Shown here one piece after another: positions 6,623 to 13,349 of a DNA stretch of 14,640 nt. The notes beneath the pieces were generated by a model, which saw only the letters and a list, made by a program, of their open reading frames with translations, was not told where the DNA came from and did not search any database. Source of the DNA: an uncultured Lachnospiraceae bacterium (GTDB taxonomy: Bacteria; Bacillota; Clostridia; Lachnospirales; Lachnospiraceae); the NCBI GenBank assembly GCA_946537585.1, contig CAMNFX010000011.1, forward strand, positions 1 to 14,640, given 5' to 3'. Position numbers and translations under genes: made by a program. Numbering within the stretch: position 1 is the first letter of the stretch; every line of letters starts with the position of its first letter.

Positions 6623-7816
6623 TCAGGCCTTTTTCTTGTTGGTGATCGCATCCATCAGCATTGCGATAGCACCGTCGCCGGTGACGTTGCAGGCAGTACC
6701 GAAGGAGTCCTGTGCGATGTACAGAGCGATCATCAGGGTGAGCATGTTCTCGTTGAAGCCGAGCATGCTCTCAAGGATACCGAGTGCAGCCATAACTGCG
6801 CCGCCCGGAACACCGGGTGCTGCGACCATGGTAACGCCCAGCATCAGGATGAACGGGAACATCTGGCCGAAGGTGACCGGCCATCCGTTCAGCATCATGA
6901 CAGCGATGGAGCAGCTGGTCAGGGTGATGGTGGAACCGGACAGATGAATGGTAGCGCAAAGCGGAATAACGAAGTCAGCGATCTTGGAAGAGCAGCCGTT
7001 CTTCTTGGTGCACTCCAGAGTGACCGGGATGGTAGCAGCAGAAGACTGGGTGCCGATTGCGGTCATGTAAGCCGGAATCATGTTGCGGATCATACCGAAC
7101 GGGTTCCTCTTTGCGAAGGTACCGGCTACAGTGTACTGGAAGATGATAATGATGATATGCATGCAGATGATGATGACGAAGACCTTTGCGAAAACGCTCA
7201 TGATCTCGGCAACGGTGCCTGCATAGGTCATGTTTGCGAAGATACCATAGATATGGAAGGGTAACAGCGGGATCAGAACGCCTGCTACAACGCCTTCGAC
7301 GATCTTCTGGAACTCATGGAAGATGTTTCTTAAATGCTCGGAGTTGGTGACCGCGATGCCGATACCCATGATGAAGGAAGTGATCAGAGCGGTCATAACG
7401 CCCATCAGCGGAGGCATCTCTACGGTGAACAGACCGGAAAGCATGGTATCCTCAGCGTTCTGTGCGTTGTCCATGACGATGGAACCGAACTTCAGGAAGC
7501 TCGGGAAGAGCACGGAGTCTACGCAGAATGCGAAGGAACCGGAGATCAGGGTGGAAATGTAGGCAACGCCTGCGGTCAGAGCCAGGGTCGCGCCTGCGCC
7601 TGCGCCCAGGTCAGCAATACCAGGAGCGACGAAGCCGATGATGATCAGCGGAATACAGAAGCTTAAGAAGTTTCCGAAAATGCTGTTGAAGGTCGCGCCG
7701 ATGCGGATGATGATCGGAAGATTTGCGCTGCGGGCGATGGTACCGACGACAAGACCGAGTACAATGGCGATCACCAGCTTGGGCAGCAGACCGATTTTCT
7801 TTTTGCCAGTTGACAT
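6623..7816 (-). CDS. Sodium:neutral amino acid symporter (DAACS/SstT-like)
   Basis: This is a multi-pass secondary transporter of the dicarboxylate/amino acid:cation symporter family, 397 residues, in the cytoplasmic membrane. Family landmarks are: N-terminal KKIGLLPKL before TM1; the HP1 serine motif QSSAATIPVTL (257-267); TM7 IHLSGST (290-296) where glutamate transporters have NMDGT; HP2 GVPGGAVMAAL (335-345); and TM8 with NVTGD (377-381). Aligned by eye to GltPh, Asp394 is kept (D370) and the sodium-site Asp405 is kept (D381). The carboxylate-binding Arg397 is Gly373, which argues for a neutral substrate such as serine or threonine. The ATG at 7814-7816 is preferred although the frame is open for 60 more codons upstream, because homologues begin near KKKIGLLP and that upstream stretch is not membrane-protein-like. 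It follows threonine ammonia-lyase and has its own terminator. Confidence 0.9.
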   Translation of the reverse strand: MSTGKKKIGLLPKLVIAIVLGLVVGTIARSANLPIIIRIGATFNSIFGNFLSFCIPLIIIGFVAPGIADLGAGAGATLALTAGVAYISTLISGSFAFCVDSVLFPSFLKFGSIVMDNAQNAEDTMLSGLFTVEMPPLMGVMTALITSFIMGIGIAVTNSEHLRNIFHEFQKIVEGVVAGVLIPLLPFHIYGIFANMTYAGTVAEIMSVFAKVFVIIICMHIIIIIFQYTVAGTFAKRNPFGMIRNMIPAYMTAIGTQSSAATIPVTLECTKKNGCSSKIADFVIPLCATIHLSGSTITLTSCSIAVMMLNGWPVTFGQMFPFILMLGVTMVAAPGVPGGAVMAALGILESMLGFNENMLTLMIALYIAQDSFGTACNVTGDGAIAMLMDAITNKKKA

Positions 7817-7825
7817 GATTACTTT

Positions 7826-7863
7826 CCTTCCGCGGGCAGTGCGTTTTGCGGAAGGCCCCTCCT
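7826..7863 (-). promoter_or_regulatory. Symporter ribosome binding region with an intervening hairpin
   Basis: A perfect AGGAGG (7858-7863) is followed after 2 nt by a perfect 8-bp stem, CCTTCCGC and GCGGAAGG (7848-7855 and 7826-7833, loop 14 nt), and then by 9 nt to the ATG. If the stem forms, AGGAGG sits an effective 11 nt from the start. If it opens, AAGGA in the 3' arm (7824-7828) sits 7 nt from it. Confidence 0.6.
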
Positions 7864-8022
7864 TTTCTTTTTTCTGGTAACCGGTTTCTTTCCGGCTACA
7901 TTTGATGATTATATCTGTTACTTCTTCTGATTCCTGCAGGTGCCTGAAAGCCCGCAGCTGAACCGAAAAAGCGACATTCATGGTTAAAAAATACACCGGA
8001 CCGATGTAAGGATCGCTTCGGT

Positions 8023-8104
8023 AAAAAAGGATGGGGGAGCCGGATTGCCGGCGGATGCGCTTTAAGATGCAGTATATCTTTGATATCTGTCAGCAGCGGC
8101 TCCC
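8023..8104 (-). terminator. Possible attenuator upstream of the symporter gene
   Basis: On the minus-strand RNA, GGGAGCCG (8097-8104) can pair with CGGCTCCC (8035-8042) across 54 nt, with TTTTTT at 8023-8028 six bases after the stem. The same 3' segment can instead form the local hairpin GCCGG-CAAT-CCGGC, so the two folds exclude each other. A small CAG-ATATC-AAA-GATAT-A-CTG stem lies inside the large loop. Confidence 0.4.
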
Positions 8105-8160
8105 GCGTATTGGGTTTTGCACCGGTCAGAACCGGTACTGGGGATGGGTTAATGAAGCTG

Positions 8161-8193
8161 TTGAATGATCAGACGGAATGGGTGATCATTCAA
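8161..8193 (-). repeat. 11-bp inverted repeat over the ilvA stop codon
   Basis: Perfect arms TTGAATGATCA (8161-8171) and TGATCATTCAA (8183-8193) have an 11-nt loop, and the ilvA stop codon (8186-8188) lies inside one arm. No T-run follows on either strand, so it is not a classical terminator; it may stabilise the ilvA mRNA end or serve as a protein site. Confidence 0.6.
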
Positions 8194-9382
8194 GGATGCG
8201 ATATCCGCGGTTTGCCATCTCCTCACGGATCTTCTGGATATGAGCCTGATCGCGGGTCTCCAGGGTCAGAGTGACGACACAGGAGTTGACCTCGGTCTTG
8301 GCATCCTCACGCTCATGCTCGATATTCAGAACATTGGCACCGGTATCGGCAACGCAGCTAAGAAGCTGAGCAAGGTTGCCGGCCTTATCGATCAGCTTGG
8401 TGGAAAGCTGTACGATACGTCCGGTCTTCTGCAGACCCTTGGTGATGATACGGGAAAGGGTGGTGATATCGACATTGCCGCCGGAAACCAGAGCGACCGT
8501 CTTCAGGGAGGTGTCGACCTTGTTGAAGAGGTAAGCGGCTACGGAGGTAGCACCTGCGCCCTCGGCTACGGTCTTCGGACCCTCGAGCAGTGCGACGATG
8601 GCAGCTGCGATCTCATCCTCGGATACGGTGACGATATCATCAACATACTTGGATACGATTTCGTAGGTCAGATCGCCAGGGGTCAGAACATGGATACCGT
8701 CTGCGATGGTAGCGCCGTCCTTGACAGTGGTGATCTCACCGTTTCTGCGGGAAACATACATGGACGGAACGGTAGCAGCCTGTACGCCGATGACCTTGAC
8801 GTTCGGACGCATGGACTTGATGGCTACTGCAACGCCGGAGATGAGTCCGCCGCCGCCGATCGGAACGATGACCTGATCCACATCCGGGACCTGATCGAGA
8901 ATGTCCAGACCGATGGTACCCTGGCCTGCAATGACATAGGGATCATTGAACGGATGAGCAAAGGTGTAGCCCTTTTCCTTGGAAAGACGCTCAGCCTCTC
9001 TTGCAGCATCATCATAGATGCCCGGAACCAGAACGACCTCAGCGCCGTAGCCTCTGGTAGCCTCGACCTTCAGGATCGGTGCGCCCTCCGGCATGCAGAT
9101 GACGGACTTGATGCCCAGCTTGGTAGCGGAAAGAGCAACGCCCTGCGCGTGGTTGCCTGCAGAGCATGCGATGACACCGCGCTTTGCTTCCTCGGGAGTG
9201 AGAGAGCGGATCTTGTTGTAAGCGCCGCGGATCTTAAAGGAACCGGTCTTCTGCAGGTTCTCTGATTTAATGTAAAGATTTTTGCCCAGACGGGTGGAGG
9301 TGACCATGGGAGTGAGCTCAGCAACTCCCTTCAGTGCTTCCCTTGCATCCTGGATCATTTCCAACGTGACTTTGTTTTCCAT
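8186..9382 (-). CDS. ilvA: Threonine ammonia-lyase (threonine dehydratase) with ACT domain
   Basis: This PLP enzyme deaminates threonine to 2-oxobutyrate and ammonia (and serine to pyruvate). It has 398 residues. The fold-type II domain covers about 1-320, with the PLP Schiff-base lysine in GSFKIRG (K50), the ACSAGNHAQG loop (72-81), the phosphate-binding GGGGL (176-180) and SGGNVD (300-305). A single ACT domain covers about 322-398, starting GRIVQLSTKL. This is the medium-length TdcB-like form, not the 500-residue biosynthetic IlvA with its longer regulatory region; the ACT domain is expected to give allosteric control. The ATG at 9380-9382 has GGAGG (9393-9397) 10 bp upstream. It lies divergent from a LysR regulator and upstream of a neutral amino acid carrier, which favours a catabolic role; tdcB would be an equally fair name. 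Confidence 0.95.
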   Translation of the reverse strand: MENKVTLEMIQDAREALKGVAELTPMVTSTRLGKNLYIKSENLQKTGSFKIRGAYNKIRSLTPEEAKRGVIACSAGNHAQGVALSATKLGIKSVICMPEGAPILKVEATRGYGAEVVLVPGIYDDAAREAERLSKEKGYTFAHPFNDPYVIAGQGTIGLDILDQVPDVDQVIVPIGGGGLISGVAVAIKSMRPNVKVIGVQAATVPSMYVSRRNGEITTVKDGATIADGIHVLTPGDLTYEIVSKYVDDIVTVSEDEIAAAIVALLEGPKTVAEGAGATSVAAYLFNKVDTSLKTVALVSGGNVDITTLSRIITKGLQKTGRIVQLSTKLIDKAGNLAQLLSCVADTGANVLNIEHEREDAKTEVNSCVVTLTLETRDQAHIQKIREEMANRGYRILE

Positions 9383-9411
9383 GACAGATTGTCCTCCGAA
9401 TAAAAATGCAT

Positions 9412-9461
9412 AGGCAACATTTGTGAAATTCTTTATGAAACAAAGGAAATCACGGTTGCCT
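9412..9461. repeat. Inverted repeat in the ilvA/LysR divergent region
   Basis: Arms AGGCAAC (9412-9418) and GTTGCCT (9455-9461) enclose a smaller TTTGT/ACAAA pair (9420-9424, 9440-9444). The repeat sits immediately downstream of the predicted ilvA start site, so it could be a LysR operator or a leader hairpin. The LysR T-N11-A consensus is too loose to confirm it. Confidence 0.4.
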
Positions 9462-9474
9462 TTTTGTTAAATTT

Positions 9475-9502
9475 AATATATCATAATTTACAAATAAATC
9501 AA
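9475..9502 (-). promoter_or_regulatory. Predicted promoter of ilvA
   Basis: On the minus strand, TTGATT (9497-9502) and TATATT (9475-9480) are 16 bp apart in a very AT-rich stretch. The start would be near 9467, giving a leader of about 85 nt. AT-richness makes chance matches likely. The divergent LysR promoter must also lie within 9462-9620 but could not be placed with confidence. Confidence 0.45.
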
Positions 9503-9636
9503 ATTCATGGTTTTAATCAATTTAATAAAATTACTTAAATACAAAATACATAGAAATACAAAATCTGTCTGTGCCGCAGCTTCATATGGCATGCGGACAG
9601 ATTATCCCCAAAACTGACTTAACGCAGGAGTTTATC

Positions 9637-10515
9637 ATGGAGATCCGTCAGCTACAGACTTTCATCAAGGTGGTTCAGTTCCAGAGCTTTTCCAAGGCAG
9701 CAGAGAGCCTTGGATACAGCCAGTCTGCCGTAACGATCCAGATCAAGAACCTCGAGCAGGATCTGAACACGCATCTCTTTGACCGCATCGGAAAGCGGGT
9801 CTCGCTCACGCCGCAGGGAGAGCGCTTCTTAAGCTACGCCTATAATATTATTAATGAATTGAATCATGCCAAGGTGGCGCTTGACGACAGCCGAGAGCTG
9901 ACCGGATCCTTAAGGATCGGTACGGTAGAGTCCCTGTGCTTTTCCAAGCTGCCGGCAGTCTTAAACAAGATGCGTGAGCTCCATCCGAAGGTGTCGATCC
10001 GGATCACCTCTACGACACCGGAGGCAGCTTTGGAGATGATGGAGCACAACGAGGTCGATCTCGTCTATATTCTGGATGACCCTCATTATGACAGCAACTG
10101 GCATAAGGCGATGGAGGTCCCGGAGGATATCGTCTTCGTCTGCTCCCCGGAGTACGCGATCACAAGGCAGGTCGAGATCCGGGCAGCCCAGCTTCTCAAA
10201 TACCCCTTTATGCTGACGGAGAGGGAAGCCAGCTACCACCGGCGCCTTTCCCAGATGCTTGCCTCGAAGAACCTTCTCTTAGAGCCTTTCCTGGAGATCA
10301 GCAACACGGAGTTCATCATCCAGATGCTAAAAGCCAGCGGCGGCGTATCGCTGCTGCCGTATTTTACAGTGGAAAAGCACATCCGGGAGGGCAATCTTGC
10401 GCTGCTCGATGTAAAGGATTTAAGCATCACGATGTTTCGGCAGATCTTCTTTCATAAGGAAAAATGGGTCACCTCCGAAATGGAGGAGTTCATCCGGCTC
10501 GCAAAGGAAGGGTAA
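9637..10515 (+). CDS. LysR-family transcriptional regulator
   Basis: This is a DNA-binding regulator of 292 residues. The N-terminal winged helix-turn-helix is clear: EIRQLQTFIKV, then SFSKAAESLGYSQSAVTIQI (about 18-37) and the wing LFDRIGKRVSLTPQG (48-61). A linker helix and a periplasmic-binding-protein-like effector domain follow (about 90-292, starting GSLRIGTVESLC). The start at ATG 9637-9639 is chosen because AGGAG (9626-9630) lies 6 bp upstream and the LysR fold begins there; an upstream ATG at 9571 adds 22 residues without family character. It is transcribed divergently from threonine ammonia-lyase over a 254-bp AT-rich gap, the usual arrangement of a LysR regulator with its target. 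The effector is unknown; threonine, serine or 2-oxobutyrate are inferences from context. Confidence 0.93.
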   Translation: MEIRQLQTFIKVVQFQSFSKAAESLGYSQSAVTIQIKNLEQDLNTHLFDRIGKRVSLTPQGERFLSYAYNIINELNHAKVALDDSRELTGSLRIGTVESLCFSKLPAVLNKMRELHPKVSIRITSTTPEAALEMMEHNEVDLVYILDDPHYDSNWHKAMEVPEDIVFVCSPEYAITRQVEIRAAQLLKYPFMLTEREASYHRRLSQMLASKNLLLEPFLEISNTEFIIQMLKASGGVSLLPYFTVEKHIREGNLALLDVKDLSITMFRQIFFHKEKWVTSEMEEFIRLAKEG

Positions 10516-10517
10516 GG

Positions 10518-10540
10518 CTTTTCTTAAGAAAAGATTATTG
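10518..10540 (+). terminator. Weak stem-loop after the LysR gene
   Basis: A 16-bp palindrome CTTTTCTTAAGAAAAG (10518-10533) starts 2 bp after the stop codon and is followed by ATTATTG. The stem is AT-rich and there is no uninterrupted T-run, so it is at best a weak terminator. Confidence 0.35.
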
Positions 10541-10688
10541 TAACGGGGACCGGACCTGATGCCGGGCACACAGGGCAATGTCACTGCTGCAGAGGCGAAA
10601 AGAAAGGCGAAAGAAGGAGGCTTTGACTATCCATCCTTCATGATTTGTGTTAAGATAAGTGCAGGAAAAAAAGCTTTTCAAGATGGCA

Positions 10689-10720
10689 TTGACAACAAGT
10701 GATCAACAGTGATCCATATG
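10689..10720 (+). promoter_or_regulatory. Possible promoter upstream of the beta-CASP RNase gene
   Basis: A perfect TTGACA (10689-10694) is present, but the -10 region at 17-20 bp (ATCCATATG) is poor. The transcribed leader would contain the hairpin CGGCAG-CTT-CTGCCG (about 10726-10740). The remainder of the 288-bp gap from 10516 shows nothing else convincing. Confidence 0.3.
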
Positions 10721-10803
10721 GATTTCGGCAGCTTCTGCCGCAGCAGTCACGATGGACCTGAAAGTGCGGCAGACCACGTTTTTTACGCGGAAGGAGACGG
10801 AAT

Positions 10804-12423
10804 ATGAAGCTGACATTTATCGGCGCGGACCACGAAGTGACGGGCTCCATGCACCTGGTGGAGACTTCGGATACAAAGATCCTGATCGACTGCGGCATGG
10901 AGCAGGGAAAGAACATTTATGAAAATGCGCCCCTTCCCGTGAGCTTCAAGGAGATCGATTACCTGCTTCTGACGCATGCGCACATCGACCATTCCGGCAT
11001 GATCCCCTATGCTTATCTGCAGGGCTTTCGCGGGACCGTATTAACGACGAGCGCCTCGATGGATCTCGATGCCATCATGCTTTTGGACAGCGCGCATATC
11101 CAGGAGCAGGAGGCGGAGTTCGCCAACCGCAAGGGAAAGCGGGCCGGCAAGGATGAGGTGAAGCCCGCCTATACGGTGGAGGACGCAAAGAAGTGCCTCG
11201 AGCACTTTAAGGAGGTCCCGTACCATAAGGAGATCAAATTAAGTGATACGGCGAGAGCGCGTTTCGTGGACGCCGGGCATCTATTGGGATCCGCATCCAT
11301 TGAGCTCTGGGTCCGTGAGACGAAGGGAGCGGAAGAGAAAAAGCTGGTGTTCTCCGGTGATATCGGAAACTTCAACAAGCCTCTCATCCGGGATCCGGAA
11401 TACATTACGGAAGCCGACTATGTGATCATGGAATCCACCTACGGAAACCGCCTGCATGAGCCGGGACTCGATCATCTTGAGGATTTGAGGCGCATCGTGC
11501 AGGAGACCTTTGACCGCGGCGGAAACGTGGTGGTCCCGGCATTTGCCGTGGGACGCACCCAGGAGCTTCTGTACCTGATCCGGCAGCTCAAGGAGCAGAA
11601 CCTGATCAAAGGCTTCGATCATTTTCCGGTCTTCGTGGACAGCCCGCTGGCTGCAGAAGCAACGAGGGTATTCCACGAAAACCTCACGGAGTGCTTCGAT
11701 GATGAGACAAAGGCACTGGTGGAAAAGGGCATCAACCCGATCGTATTTGACGACCTTACCTTAAGCATCACGACGGAGGATTCCACCGCGATCAACTTCA
11801 ACCAGACGCCGAAGATCATCCTGGCTGCGGCAGGCATGTGCAACGCGGGACGTATCCGCCACCATTTAAAGCATAACCTCTGGCGCCCGGAGTGCTCGGT
11901 GGTCTTTGCCGGTTATCAGGCGGAGGGAACGCTCGGCCGCATGCTGCAGGACGGCATCGAGCGGGTCAGGCTCTTCGGAGAGGACATTATCGTCAGGGCG
12001 CACATCGAGACCATGCGTGACATGAGCTCGCACGCGGATATGAACGGGCTCATCGCCTGGGCCTCCTCCTTCGGAGATCTCAACGGGAAAGGACGCATTT
12101 TCCTTGTACACGGCGACGACGATGCAATGGCCAACCTCTCGGAAAAGCTGCGCCAAAGCACGGGCAACGTCGTCGACTGCCCCTACAGCGGGTCGGTCTT
12201 CGATCTGACCGCCAACGAATGGGAGTATGTTGCGGAGCCTGTCCTTTATCAGAAGCAGACCGCGGTGCAGATCCGCAACGATGCCGTGACCAATGACCTG
12301 CTGGATGCGTTCAATCAGCTGAAGGCAGTCGTGGAAAGGGCATCCGAGGGAGCAAACGACGACAAGAAGAAATTTGCGGAGGCGATCCGCAAGCTGGCAA
12401 AGAAATACGCATACCCGGATTAA
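10804..12423 (+). CDS. Metallo-beta-lactamase fold / beta-CASP RNase (CPSF-like)
   Basis: This is a predicted zinc-dependent ribonuclease of the CPSF/Ysh1-like group, 539 residues, cytoplasmic. The MBL zinc motifs are present: THAHIDHSG (H58, H60, D62, H63), DAGHLLGSA (H159) and FSGDIG (D186). The beta-CASP motifs are also present: acidic motif A in [10 protein letters not shown] (E210), [11 protein letters not shown] (244-254), motif B His in RIRHHLKHN (353/354), motif C His in MSSHAD (410), then a final LVHGDDD (His436). The catalytic set appears complete. No N-terminal KH domains are present, unlike archaeal aCPSF1. The last 85 residues form a charged, Lys-rich helical tail (ending [10 protein letters not shown]) beyond the RMMBL region. 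ATG 10804 has AAGGAG (10791-10796) at 7 bp. It is 41 bp ahead of RNase HI on the same strand. Substrates are not predictable from sequence. Confidence 0.92.
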   Translation: MKLTFIGADHEVTGSMHLVETSDTKILIDCGMEQGKNIYENAPLPVSFKEIDYLLLTHAHIDHSGMIPYAYLQGFRGTVLTTSASMDLDAIMLLDSAHIQEQEAEFANRKGKRAGKDEVKPAYTVEDAKKCLEHFKEVPYHKEIKLSDTARARFVDAGHLLGSASIELWVRETKGAEEKKLVFSGDIGNFNKPLIRDPEYITEADYVIMESTYGNRLHEPGLDHLEDLRRIVQETFDRGGNVVVPAFAVGRTQELLYLIRQLKEQNLIKGFDHFPVFVDSPLAAEATRVFHENLTECFDDETKALVEKGINPIVFDDLTLSITTEDSTAINFNQTPKIILAAAGMCNAGRIRHHLKHNLWRPECSVVFAGYQAEGTLGRMLQDGIERVRLFGEDIIVRAHIETMRDMSSHADMNGLIAWASSFGDLNGKGRIFLVHGDDDAMANLSEKLRQSTGNVVDCPYSGSVFDLTANEWEYVAEPVLYQKQTAVQIRNDAVTNDLLDAFNQLKAVVERASEGANDDKKKFAEAIRKLAKKYAYPD

Positions 12424-12464
12424 GCTTCCGGGATGCGGCAGTGAATTATTTATTCAGAAAAAGC

Positions 12465-12944
12465 ATGAGTGTAGTAAGCATATTTACAGACGGTGCGGCA
12501 AAGGGCAATCCCGACGGTCCCGGAGGATACGGCACGATCCTGCAGTACACGACCAGGGACGGCGTTCTGCATGAGAGGGAGCTCTCCCAGGGATATATCC
12601 GCACGACGAACAACCGAATGGAGCTGATGGCAGCGATCGCCGGCGTGGAGGCCCTGAACCGGCCCTGCCTGATCGATCTCTACAGTGATTCCAAGTACCT
12701 GGTGGATGCGTTCAACCACAACTGGATCGAGAACTGGGTCAAAAACGACTGGAAGAGAAAGACCGGGCCGGTCAAGAACACTGACCTCTGGAAGCGCCTG
12801 CTGAAGGCGATCGAGCCTCACAAGATCAATTTCATATGGGTCAAGGGCCATGACGGCCATCCCGAAAACGAACGCTGCGATCAGCTGGCCTGCAAGGCTG
12901 CGCTGAGCAGAAACCTCATCGAAGACGAAGGGCTGGAGATCTGA
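12465..12944 (+). CDS. rnhA: Ribonuclease HI
   Basis: This endonuclease cuts the RNA strand of RNA:DNA hybrids (R-loops, Okazaki primers). In 159 residues, close to the 155 of the E. coli enzyme, it has all four catalytic carboxylates: D9 ([10 protein letters not shown]), E53 ([10 protein letters not shown]), D75 ([10 protein letters not shown]) and D139 (ENERCDQLA). It also has the [15 protein letters not shown] block with His129. There is no N-terminal hybrid-binding domain, so this is a plain type 1 enzyme. The start is uncertain: ATG 12465 gives the standard N-terminus but has only A-rich sequence upstream, while GTG 12441 would add eight residues and also lacks a good ribosome binding site. 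Coupling to the upstream RNase gene may supply initiation. The stop codon is built into the terminator hairpin. Confidence 0.95.
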   Translation: MSVVSIFTDGAAKGNPDGPGGYGTILQYTTRDGVLHERELSQGYIRTTNNRMELMAAIAGVEALNRPCLIDLYSDSKYLVDAFNHNWIENWVKNDWKRKTGPVKNTDLWKRLLKAIEPHKINFIWVKGHDGHPENERCDQLACKAALSRNLIEDEGLEI

Positions 12945-12964
12945 TCTCCGGCCCGTTTCTTATA
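12930..12964 (+). terminator. Rho-independent terminator overlapping the rnhA stop codon
   Basis: Arms GGGCTGGAGAT (12930-12940) and ATCTCCGGCCC (12944-12954) form an 11-bp stem with one U-G pair and a CTG loop, followed by GTTTCTTAT. The rnhA stop codon (12942-12944) spans the loop. It ends the beta-CASP RNase/rnhA operon. Confidence 0.75.
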
Positions 12965-13083
12965 TTTATGAAAACAGCGTACCGCAGCTTTATGAATGCA
13001 GAACCGTATGCTGCAGAAGCCAGGCCCTGGTTTGGAAAATGCTTACAAAAAGCTTACAGTGTCCCTTTTCCTGCAAAAAAAGT

Positions 13084-13112
13084 TTGATAAAAATATATAA
13101 GTATAGTATTAT
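13084..13112 (+). promoter_or_regulatory. Sigma-A-type promoter, distal
   Basis: TTGATA (13084-13089) and TATTAT (13107-13112) are separated by 17 bp in an AT-rich setting. The start would be near 13119, leaving a long leader before the ATG at 13350. Confidence 0.65.
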
Positions 13113-13232
13113 GAAAGTGGGAAAATTGTATTTTTTTAAGTGCAATTTACATTTTGGATCAGAAATGCCATTCTGAAGTGTCGTTATATGAAAAGATTTT
13201 CAGACTTTGTAACGCTTTTGTAACCATTGCTA

Positions 13233-13241
13233 TGGTATAAG
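13233..13241 (+). promoter_or_regulatory. Extended -10 promoter candidate, proximal
   Basis: TGG-TATAAG (13233-13241) matches the extended -10 pattern TGn-TATAAT with one mismatch. The -35 region is weak, with two TTGTAAC-like repeats just upstream. The start would be near 13248, immediately at the hairpin that follows. Confidence 0.4.
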
Positions 13242-13246
13242 TTATT

Positions 13247-13266
13247 ACAAGATCAGAAGATCTTGT
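13247..13266 (+). repeat. Leader hairpin
   Basis: Perfect 8-bp arms ACAAGATC (13247-13254) and GATCTTGT (13259-13266) enclose an AGAA tetraloop. There is no T-run after it, so it is not a terminator. At the predicted transcript 5' end it could protect the mRNA, or it could be an operator. Confidence 0.5.
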
Positions 13267-13349
13267 GTGAGGAACGGTAGGACCGTGCATGAAGAGGGAT
13301 GCGGGCGCTGCCTGTTTATGTGTGTTATAAAATGATTCAGGAGAATAGC

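Larger units (their letters stand above)
7817..8185 (-). other. 369-bp structured spacer between ilvA and the symporter gene
   Basis: There is no convincing gene here. On the minus strand it holds, in order: an 11-bp inverted repeat at the ilvA stop codon; two ACCGGT palindromes 4 bp apart (8121-8126, 8131-8136); a long-range GGGAGCCG/CGGCTCCC pairing followed by a U6 run (8023-8028); a TATAAT-like hexamer at 7908-7913 without a good -35 box; and a hairpin beside the symporter start. It probably carries regulation of the carrier relative to the dehydratase. Confidence 0.6.
12965..13349 (+). other. AT-rich promoter and leader region upstream of the surface protein gene
   Basis: There is no credible gene in this 385-bp stretch. 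It holds two candidate plus-strand promoters (13084-13112 and around 13236), a perfect hairpin at 13247-13266, and a smaller ACGGT-AGG-ACCGT hairpin near 13275. A transcript from the first promoter would have a leader of about 230 nt. I did not recognise any known riboswitch class in it. Confidence 0.6.

Noticed and set aside
6593..7264. Plus-strand open frame of 223 codons opposite the symporter
   Set aside because: Antisense shadow; its His/Asp/Asn-rich composition is the complement of hydrophobic membrane codons.
7817..7996. 60-codon in-frame upstream extension of the symporter
   Set aside because: The extension is hydrophilic, lacks a ribosome binding site at its Met codon and is not typical of the family, whose members start just before the KKKIGLLP-type segment.
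8240..9265. Long plus-strand open frame of 341 codons opposite threonine ammonia-lyase
   Set aside because: It is fully antisense to a strongly conserved enzyme, its product is a low-complexity Gly/Asp/Leu-rich string with no recognisable domain, and such antisense frames are common opposite GC-rich genes.
10614..10680. AAGGAGG followed by a possible 20-codon peptide (MICVKISAGKKAF...)
   Set aside because: The ATG lies 19 bases after the AGGAGG, too far, and the peptide has no recognisable feature.
13185..13200. CodY-box-like sequence GATTTTCAGACTTT upstream of the surface protein
   Set aside because: The central match to AATTTTCWGAAAATT is good but the right half has several mismatches, so it is within chance for an AT-rich region.
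13259..13330. Possible cyclic-di-GMP riboswitch in the surface protein leader
   Set aside because: The conserved class I and class II core motifs could not be found, only short hairpins.
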